In this document: positions 6,965 through 12,136 of the stretch, piece by piece
Layout of the letters: each line of letters begins with the position of its first letter
How positions within the stretch are numbered: the stretch's first letter is position 1
From: Syntrophaceae bacterium
GTDB taxonomy: Bacteria; Desulfobacterota; Syntrophia; Syntrophales; UBA2185
Assembly (NCBI GenBank): GCA_003508565.1
Contig: DNUI01000115.1
Coordinates: forward strand, 1 to 12,136
Direction of reading: 5' to 3'
DNA length: 12,136 nucleotides
Translations under genes and position numbers: made by a program
Notes under the pieces: model-generated
Told to the model about the DNA's origin: nothing
The model's database searches: none
The model's input: only the letters and a program-made list of their open reading frames with translations

Positions 6965-7210
6965 CCACTCCCCAAATTCTACCACCCGTTTCTGATGACA
7001 TGAGGGGCAGAAATGCCTGCGCTTGCATGAGAAGGCCAGAAGATATTCGTGGCCGCAGTCTTTGCATTTCACACGGGCGAAGCCATTGTGCAAATCTCCG
7101 CACTCGAGATACCGGTAAATGACCTTCTGAAGATAGGGTCGCCAGAATCCGTATTTCCTTTCGAACCGCTCCTCGTATACCTGGAGAAAGGCTTCAAAAT
7201 GATCTCGCAT
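6965..7210 (-). pseudogene. IS91-family transposase, N-terminal zinc-binding stub
   Basis: The first 82 residues from the ATG at 7210 match the N-terminal zinc-binding domain of IS91-type transposases: YLECGDLHNGFARVKC, then CKDCGHEY, then FSCKRRHFCPSCHQKR, giving Cys pairs at about 49/52, 62 and 68/71. Homology stops abruptly after VVEFGEW at about 6965; the open frame continues to 6830 with unrelated sequence (HISIDNNQNLN...). The catalytic HUH and tyrosine region is absent, so transposition is not possible from this copy. The start is well supported: GGGGGGTGA about eight bases upstream. A TTG three bases earlier is not needed. A decayed central piece of the same family lies on the same strand at 1643-1868, but residues between the two pieces are missing, so a common origin is unproven. 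Confidence 0.8.
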
Positions 7211-7351
7211 CAATTATCACCCCCCAAAGCGTGTCCCTAAAAGTGAAATGCTGAAATGCATGGGTCAAGGAATGCAGGTCTGCCGCTAATCGAAGGAATC
7301 ATTGACTGCACCTACTCAAAAAACTTCTGCTCATTTTCTCCGCTGATGTAA

Positions 7352-9370
7352 CTATTCACAGACGGCCGGAACAAATGTCCCATCCATCTTTACACCCTGG
7401 GTCTTGGCACGTCTTTGGTCTTGTACGTTTGCAGGATTGTAGGCTCGAACCTTTTCATTGCAGCATGCGAAGGCGTCTTCTCGTGCGACAATGGTCCCAG
7501 AAGGTGCGCAATACTGTGCATGATCCACTATTCCTGTTGTGTTGGCGTAACATGTGTCTACCCATCTCTTCCAAAATAGGCGATGTACAATTCGATGGGC
7601 CGCCTTTGTTAATTCCTTTAAGCACACCTGTGATGTGGCAGTTCCGGGACCACACATATTGCCTACCTTGGGATTATCATAACAGCACTTATCGTGTTCC
7701 ATACTCCCCGCGTTTATGACGCATTGAGTTCCAGTACAGCCCCAGTATTCTCCCTGAGGCACACCAGGGAGTGGCATACCACCGCACATCTGACCGGCTG
7801 ACCCAAAGCAGTACCACTTATCATCTCCTCTACACACAAGGGCCTGGCGCACACGCCACGTGCTTGTGTTTTGGACTCGTTTACTGGACGCTTTGTTGTC
7901 CACTGGCTTCTTATCCTTCCCGTAAATAGTACCAAGAGCCGTGTCCACTGCGGGACCGTATGACGGCCCAAGGTCAAATTGCCAGTGTGCCTGATCACGT
8001 AGGGGACCGAGAAGATCCTGCTTGCACCTGTCCCCCCCTCCCTGAACAACCATTGTATAACCGACCGGACAGCTTTTTTGAAACTCAAACTTCTGGGGAC
8101 CAACTTGACCGATACAATAATCCTTATTTCCTCTGTAATCGATTTTCGTACTCAATCCGACCCACCCGGCAACCGGCAACGTGACACCGCATGGCTTTGG
8201 CGCCACATAACGGATGGGAAGAAGTCTGTTTAAATCAGGTCGCAGATCTATCTTCACAGTGAAGCTGATCCCATTCAAGAGAACCTTCTCAACATTATAG
8301 GCTTGATCTGCAGCTGCCTTTAGCGTCATTTCCCGGCGGGTGAATGCATCCAGGAATACTAAGGGGCTGAGCAGTACATAGTAATTCACCTGCAAAGGAC
8401 CATTGGATGCTTTTGCTCCTATTTCACGCCATGCACTGTTGAATTCTGAACCCCAGCATGGAACCATGTAGACGGCATTGATACGTAACTTCTGACCATT
8501 GTTGCCATCAAGAATCTTTTTGAGTGCATCCGCATTTCTGCGGTCCGACTTTGTAGGGTGATATGGATCGTAGAAACAAAGTCCAATGGCACCACAATCA
8601 TCGGTATTTTTCGTTGTTCTCTCAGCGCCGCAACCATGTATGTCCAGAAGGATGTCAATCGTATACCCCTCACGATGCAATTTCAACAGGACGTCTTTAA
8701 ATCTCTGGAATGATGCTTCTCGATCAGTGAGGACTTCCACACGGTAATAGTAAGGTAATGCGGTCTCCTTCAGGCAGTTCATCAATCCGGACTCGCCGTA
8801 TCTGTCCCTGAAGACCTTGTACATGTCATTGCCAACCGCCGGGGCCTGGAGGATCATGGTATCCAGTATCCCGCTGATACAGCCTGATCCCGGAAGACCG
8901 AATTGACTTCTCAGATTACGCACCGATTGCTTCATCATAGCAGCGACATGGCGGCGCACCTGCTCCTCAGCCACAGCCATGATATCGATTTGGGGCAGAA
9001 CTGTACGGACAGTATTATTGATTGTTTCTATTTTTGAACGTATCTCATGAGGAAGAAGATTTTTTATGACCATAGTTCGCATTGCGTTGCTCATGCCCGA
9101 CCATGTCACACTGAAGGACTGTGCGGTGTTCTCTTCCACGACTATGACCAGTGCGTTCTTTGCACCGGGAGGGACTTTCAACACCTGCGTAGTGGCAGGC
9201 GTGGCTATGCGTGGCGTGGACACAGATGGGAATTGCTGTGCCTGAACAGAGTCAGCTTGGAATGCTGCCATGAGAAATACGAACAATGCCACGGTGAGCA
9301 GAAATACCTCGCTAATGGTAATGCGTTTAGAATCCGAAAGAGAGAGGTAGCAAAAAGGTGTGGGTTTCAT
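7352..9370 (-). CDS. secreted cysteine-rich protein with a caspase-like (clan CD) domain
   Basis: This 672-residue exported protein has a signal peptide at residues 17-44 (hydrophobic VFLLTVALFVFLMAAF, likely cut after VQA). Residues 72-345 look like a caspase/clostripain-type fold. A strand IDILLDIHGCG places H245 before Gly, and about 60 residues later INAVYMVPCWGSEF places C305 in a C-x-G-S turn, the usual His/Cys dyad layout. Before the His, REASFQRFKDVLLKLHREG matches the helix that precedes this strand in caspase-like folds. From 390 on, 18 cysteines, including EHDKCCYDN (558-566), suggest a disulfide-rich extracellular module. The ATG has GAGGAGGT eight bases upstream, and a strong promoter lies at 9514-9542. 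Protease activity and substrate are inference: the fold call rests on motif pattern alone. It stands as a single gene. Confidence 0.8.
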   Translation of the reverse strand: MKPTPFCYLSLSDSKRITISEVFLLTVALFVFLMAAFQADSVQAQQFPSVSTPRIATPATTQVLKVPPGAKNALVIVVEENTAQSFSVTWSGMSNAMRTMVIKNLLPHEIRSKIETINNTVRTVLPQIDIMAVAEEQVRRHVAAMMKQSVRNLRSQFGLPGSGCISGILDTMILQAPAVGNDMYKVFRDRYGESGLMNCLKETALPYYYRVEVLTDREASFQRFKDVLLKLHREGYTIDILLDIHGCGAERTTKNTDDCGAIGLCFYDPYHPTKSDRRNADALKKILDGNNGQKLRINAVYMVPCWGSEFNSAWREIGAKASNGPLQVNYYVLLSPLVFLDAFTRREMTLKAAADQAYNVEKVLLNGISFTVKIDLRPDLNRLLPIRYVAPKPCGVTLPVAGWVGLSTKIDYRGNKDYCIGQVGPQKFEFQKSCPVGYTMVVQGGGDRCKQDLLGPLRDQAHWQFDLGPSYGPAVDTALGTIYGKDKKPVDNKASSKRVQNTSTWRVRQALVCRGDDKWYCFGSAGQMCGGMPLPGVPQGEYWGCTGTQCVINAGSMEHDKCCYDNPKVGNMCGPGTATSQVCLKELTKAAHRIVHRLFWKRWVDTCYANTTGIVDHAQYCAPSGTIVAREDAFACCNEKVRAYNPANVQDQRRAKTQGVKMDGTFVPAVCE

Positions 9371-9440
9371 AATTCAATACCTCCTCATTTACGTTGTGAG
9401 AATGTAGTATGGGCCCGTAGTTTTTAGTTAAGAGTAATAA

Positions 9441-9460
9441 TTAATAGACCGATCTATTAA
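9441..9460. promoter_or_regulatory. 8-bp inverted repeat (possible operator) in the leader of the caspase-like gene
   Basis: TTAATAGA and TCTATTAA are exact inverted repeats around CCGA. The site lies about 50 bases downstream of the predicted transcription start and 71 bases upstream of the ATG. It could be a repressor site or an mRNA hairpin. Confidence 0.45.
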
Positions 9461-9513
9461 ACTTTGGTTTGCTTTTGATATTTGTTTGATAGGGCGATAC
9501 TTTTCTTTATGTT

Positions 9514-9542
9514 ACTATAGAGAAATTATTTTTGTCTGTCAA
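9514..9542 (-). promoter_or_regulatory. strong sigma70-type promoter for the caspase-like secreted protein gene
   Basis: On the minus strand a perfect TTGACA (9542-9537) is followed, after exactly 17 bases, by TATAGT (9519-9514, five of six consensus bases). Transcription should start near 9507, leaving a leader of roughly 135 bases before the ATG at 9370. Confidence 0.7.
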
Positions 9543-10193
9543 ATGCTATTCCCCAGCGCTCGATAACCAATTTATTGCATTGGCATAGGCTAAGAGGTCA
9601 TTGATTGACGATTGTAATCTTATATTTGTTAAAATGACCCAGCAATATCCGGTTAAGTAATTGCATAAGAAGCTCCTGAGCAAGACGGCTGATACAAACA
9701 TACGCCGGTACCGTTGACAATATCAGCGAGGCTCATTTCGTTACGGATTTTGATACAGATTTGCCTAAGCCGCTTAACGGAAACACGTTCCTGATATTCA
9801 TCATGGCAATAGATGGCAAAGAGGATATAAGTGATCAATCCGGCAAGTTTGATAAGACATTGCTTGCTGGCAGGATAAATATTAGGAAAAATCATTTTGT
9901 ATGTCAATTATTTTTTATCCACAGTCGTAATGCAGGCGCAATTATAGACAGCGTCGGGCGATTCGTCCTTATTCACTCTTTTAACTCGATGATTATCGTT
10001 CGAAATCTACACTGAAAATCAGAGATGTTAATTTGTGGATTTCAGTCAATTATTTGCGATCGAAAGTTTGTATATTCCCGATAACTCAACTTCTGTTAAT
10101 AACAGGAAGCTATCTTTTCCCACACCTCGATAAAAAAAGGCTGACTCGTATTATACATCCTCGAAACCATGAACAAGGTCTTAGCAATGAGCA
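9543..10193. other. gene-poor stretch with one doubtful coding remnant
   Basis: Apart from the doubtful minus-strand remnant at 9653-9907 I find no convincing gene. A plus-strand open frame at 9761-10015 lacks a ribosome binding site and any recognisable motif. Beyond the acyltransferase stop there is a run of seven Ts on the minus strand (10133-10139) without a proper stem, so I do not call a terminator. Confidence 0.45.
9653..9907 (-). pseudogene. possible truncated transposase C-terminus or hypothetical protein
   Basis: The 84-residue frame contains KLAGLITYILFAIYCHDEYQ followed by a basic helix, RVSVKRLRQICIKIRNEM, which from memory resembles the tails of some DDE transposases (a hydrophobic helix followed by EKVS.KRVR.LR). 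A stop lies directly before its TTG start, no ribosome binding site is seen, and the last 25 residues match nothing I know. It could equally be a chance frame. Confidence 0.3.
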
Positions 10194-10781
10194 CTACGAA
10201 TGGAGGATCACATTGCTGAAGAGGTTCTGATGCCTGCCCGTGATGGTGGCATAGAAGGCTTTGATCTCCTTCATATCACTTTCGATACGCCCCGTGGGAT
10301 AGAATATGGGACCGATTCCACCTTTTTTGTGCCGGTAGTCGAGAAATCCCAGCACAATGGGAACATTGGCCCCCTTGGCAATATGGTAAAACCCGGTCTT
10401 CCAGTAACTGACTTTTTTACGCGTCCCCTCAGGAGGAATTACCCTGATGAGCTTATCCCGCTCGTTGAAGGCCCGTACACACTGTTCGACCACATTGTGT
10501 GACCTGCTGCGGTCGATAGGAATACCTCCGAGCCACCGGCAGGCTGCGCCAAAAGGCCAGCGGAACATGGCAGCCTTACCCATCCAGTAAATTTTGATCT
10601 TTAACGCGAAGGCAACCGCAAGGCTGATGGGAAAATCCCAGTTCGAGGTATGTGGAGCGGCAATTATGACAAATTTTTTTATGTCAGGAATTTCACCCTC
10701 AACGCGCCAGCCGAGCATTTTTAAAAAAATCAAACTCATCCGGGCCATCAATTTATTCGGGGACAATCCTTTTTTAAACAT
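10194..10781 (-). CDS. lysophospholipid acyltransferase (PlsC-like) family protein
   Basis: This 195-residue protein belongs to the glycerol-phosphate/lysophospholipid acyltransferase superfamily, which moves acyl groups onto lysophospholipids or related acceptors at the inner membrane face. The catalytic H-x4-D is H44 and D49 in APHTSNWDF. GGIPIDR (85-91) and PPEGTRKK (116-123) are the substrate-phosphate motifs, and NVPIVLGFLDY (139-149) is the fourth block. It resembles the short HTSNWD-type subfamily more than housekeeping PlsC (about 240 residues). The acceptor is unknown. The ATG has only a weak GTGAG a few bases upstream. No partner gene is adjacent, so its link to lipid, lipoprotein or ornithine-lipid pathways cannot be judged. 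Confidence 0.9.
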   Translation of the reverse strand: MFKKGLSPNKLMARMSLIFLKMLGWRVEGEIPDIKKFVIIAAPHTSNWDFPISLAVAFALKIKIYWMGKAAMFRWPFGAACRWLGGIPIDRSRSHNVVEQCVRAFNERDKLIRVIPPEGTRKKVSYWKTGFYHIAKGANVPIVLGFLDYRHKKGGIGPIFYPTGRIESDMKEIKAFYATITGRHQNLFSNVILHS

Positions 10782-11456
10782 ATACTCACAGAGATTAATT
10801 TAATAGAAATGGCAGATATCAGTATTTTCCTACTCGTCGCACATCACTGCCACATCTTGACCATTACCGTTTGTACACTTGCATGTTTCTCAGAATCAGT
10901 CAATTCTTGACTTCAGGAAGTACACCGCAGGAAAAACCGTTTAAAATTTTCCGGCGGTCAGGCGGTGGTTATTGTTGCGCACGCCACCTACTACGAATAA
11001 GCGTCATTCTGTTGCGGAGTTGCAGAATGACGCTTATTCAAAATGTTTCATCAAACAACAGATATCGAAGATAGCGATTTCAGGAAGAGGTGGATATAAC
11101 CGCTACCCCAAAACTTATAATTAAAATTTCTATCTTTTTTAGCATCTCACTCATCTGTAAAATGAGCATGCTGGATGACTATGATAATTTGGTGTTAAAA
11201 TCAAATCGTAACAGGTGGAAAGAAGAATAAAAAGTGGAACGAAAGTTTCTCAAAAAAGATTTTGAATAATATTATAAATGCTTTTTGGCGTTGGTACTTC
11301 GGCACATAATATTGCATCTTTTAATCACAGTAAGAACACTAATTATTATAATTATTGTATTGATTATTTAGAGCTTTCAAAGATGGAAATAATCGGTAGC
11401 GCAAGAATTATCTTGAGACTCAGGAATGTTACTCCTGAAAATAAAGGAGAATCTCC
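10782..11456. other. gene-free stretch containing a strong hairpin
   Basis: I find no supported gene in these 675 bases. They include the perfect hairpin at 10995-11039 and an AT-rich tract near 11330-11370. A plus-strand open frame at 11278-11529 overlaps the end of the next gene on the opposite strand, lacks recognisable motifs and is probably spurious. Confidence 0.5.
10995..11039. repeat. perfect 17-bp stem hairpin with 11-base loop
   Basis: GAATAAGCGTCATTCTG (10995-11011) and CAGAATGACGCTTATTC (11023-11039) are exact inverted repeats around TTGCGGAGTTG. Neither strand has a T-run after the stem, so it is not a standard intrinsic terminator. A REP-like palindrome, a regulatory RNA stem or a remnant of a small inverted-repeat element is possible. 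Confidence 0.85.
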
Positions 11457-11457
11457 T
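11443..11457 (-). terminator. weak terminator-like hairpin at the stop of the FlgO-like gene
   Basis: On the minus strand AAGGAG ATT CTCCTT forms a 6-bp stem with a three-base loop, followed by TATTTT. It begins within the stop codon. Short stem and imperfect T-run make it a weak candidate. Confidence 0.35.
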
Positions 11458-12136
11458 TATTCAAACTTAACATCATCGAAGTTGATATGTCCCCAGCCAC
11501 CGCTTGACGAATCGATAAGCCTGATTTGAGCTATCCGACCTTTATAAGGAGAGACGTCCCAAAAAATCCGTTCCATCGTTTCAGTACATTTGCCCGTGGT
11601 GCGAAGGACAACGTGCTTGTTTACAATCAACTCAACACGTTCTGTATTGATATCACACCCACCACCGATGAGAAAGTTGATGATTGAGGTCGTGATAGTA
11701 AATGGTTGCGAGGTGAGTATTCCCTGGGGACGATCTCCCTGGATGCCACCGGCAGGATCAGAGGGATAATGACGGTTTTCAAAACCGCCGATCCAGTATT
11801 CGCCCTGGTGATTAGAGGGTTGGCCACGATGGCGGGCGGTCGGATTGTCGCCATACGTCGGCTGATTCTTGAAGGCATCTCCTGTATTTTTCCACCCGCG
11901 CAGATCGCCCGTTTCAAAATCCCATGTTATTTTTCCTGCAAAAACCTTTTTTCTTTCCTCAATAGGACTGATTTCGTGTTCATTCTTGTTTAACGCTTGA
12001 TCCATGTCTTCTTTGGGTGCTGAATCGCTACCAACACCAAGTTTCAGCAAATCAGCGATCGTGGCGGTTTTAGCAATGTTTCCCCGTGCGGAACCTGTTA
12101 CCTTACCGGTTTCCGTGTCGATTGCCTTGCAGGCTA
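11457..12136 (-). CDS. FlgO-like protein fused to a carbohydrate-binding-like beta-sandwich (C-terminal part, runs off right edge)
   Basis: The frame is open to the right edge, so the true start is outside the window; the TTG at 12050 is just an internal codon. The first visible residues (CKAIDTETGKVTGSARG, then IAKTATIADLLKLG) look like the end of a FlgO/CsgG-type lipoprotein domain, where a V.ARLIDTETG strand and a helix close the domain. A polar linker follows (SAPKEDMDQALNKNEHE). The last 150 or so residues form a beta-sandwich of the type seen next to glycoside hydrolases: ITWDFETGDLRGWKNTGDAF, GEYWIGGFE, GGGCD, FWDVSPYKGRIAQIRLID, GGWGHINFDDVKFE. By family, FlgO domains sit at the outer membrane; the sandwich may bind glycan. 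The combined role is inference. Confidence 0.75.
   Translation of the reverse strand, partial: ACKAIDTETGKVTGSARGNIAKTATIADLLKLGVGSDSAPKEDMDQALNKNEHEISPIEERKKVFAGKITWDFETGDLRGWKNTGDAFKNQPTYGDNPTARHRGQPSNHQGEYWIGGFENRHYPSDPAGGIQGDRPQGILTSQPFTITTSIINFLIGGGCDINTERVELIVNKHVVLRTTGKCTETMERIFWDVSPYKGRIAQIRLIDSSSGGWGHINFDDVKFE

Noticed and set aside
9761..10015. 84-codon plus-strand open frame
   Set aside because: No ribosome binding site, no recognisable motifs, antisense to another weak frame; coding not supported.
10128..10165. Rho-independent terminator after the acyltransferase gene
   Set aside because: There is a T-run on the minus strand but no stable stem directly before it.
11278..11529. 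83-codon plus-strand open frame
   Set aside because: AT-rich, overlaps the end of the well-supported minus-strand gene and has no motif or ribosome binding site.
1..12136. CRISPR array, tRNA, rRNA, toxin-antitoxin pair or defence operon
   Set aside because: No regularly spaced repeats, no cloverleaf-like sequence, and no adjacent gene pair with such features were seen.

Overview
The window is about 12 kb of moderate-GC DNA. Every gene I can support lies on the minus strand. There is no rRNA, tRNA or CRISPR array, and no housekeeping gene that fixes the taxonomy. The mix (DUF932 protein, IS91-like and IS4-like transposases, FlgO-like protein, many exported proteins with Gram-negative signal peptides, strong GGAGG-type ribosome binding sites) fits a Gram-negative bacterium. 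My best guess, from family resemblance only, is an anaerobic deltaproteobacterium (Desulfobacterota).

Layout from left to right. Positions 1-1188 hold a DUF932 phage/plasmid-like protein and, downstream of it, the possible start of an overlapping ORF that leaves the window. Positions 1189-1881 contain no intact gene but do hold a decayed middle piece of an IS91-family (HUH/Y2) transposase. Next come a 559-residue secreted protein with a TIG-like middle and a beta-propeller-like C-terminus (1882-3561) and an FMN nitroreductase-family protein (3793-4464). Almost touching the nitroreductase start is an IS4-family element (about 4487-5810) whose transposase is cut by one in-frame TGA. Then follows an intact tyrosine recombinase (5933-6772) bracketed by a 12-bp inverted repeat, and next to that the N-terminal zinc-binding stub of another IS91-type transposase (6965-7210).

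The right half carries a 672-residue secreted, cysteine-rich protein (7352-9370) in which I see a caspase-like (clan CD) His/Cys pair. It has a near-consensus promoter and a palindrome in its leader. After a gene-poor stretch come a lysophospholipid acyltransferase-family protein (10194-10781), a perfect 17-bp hairpin (10995-11039), and the C-terminal part of a FlgO-like protein fused to a carbohydrate-binding-like beta-sandwich (11457 to the right edge).

The genes do not form an obvious pathway or operon: spacing is wide and most have their own signals. The window reads as an accessory region: a transposon graveyard around a recombinase, with interspersed single genes for exported proteins. 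The most interesting items are the predicted secreted caspase-like protein and the inverted-repeat-bounded recombinase cassette. I found no convincing complete new multi-gene system.
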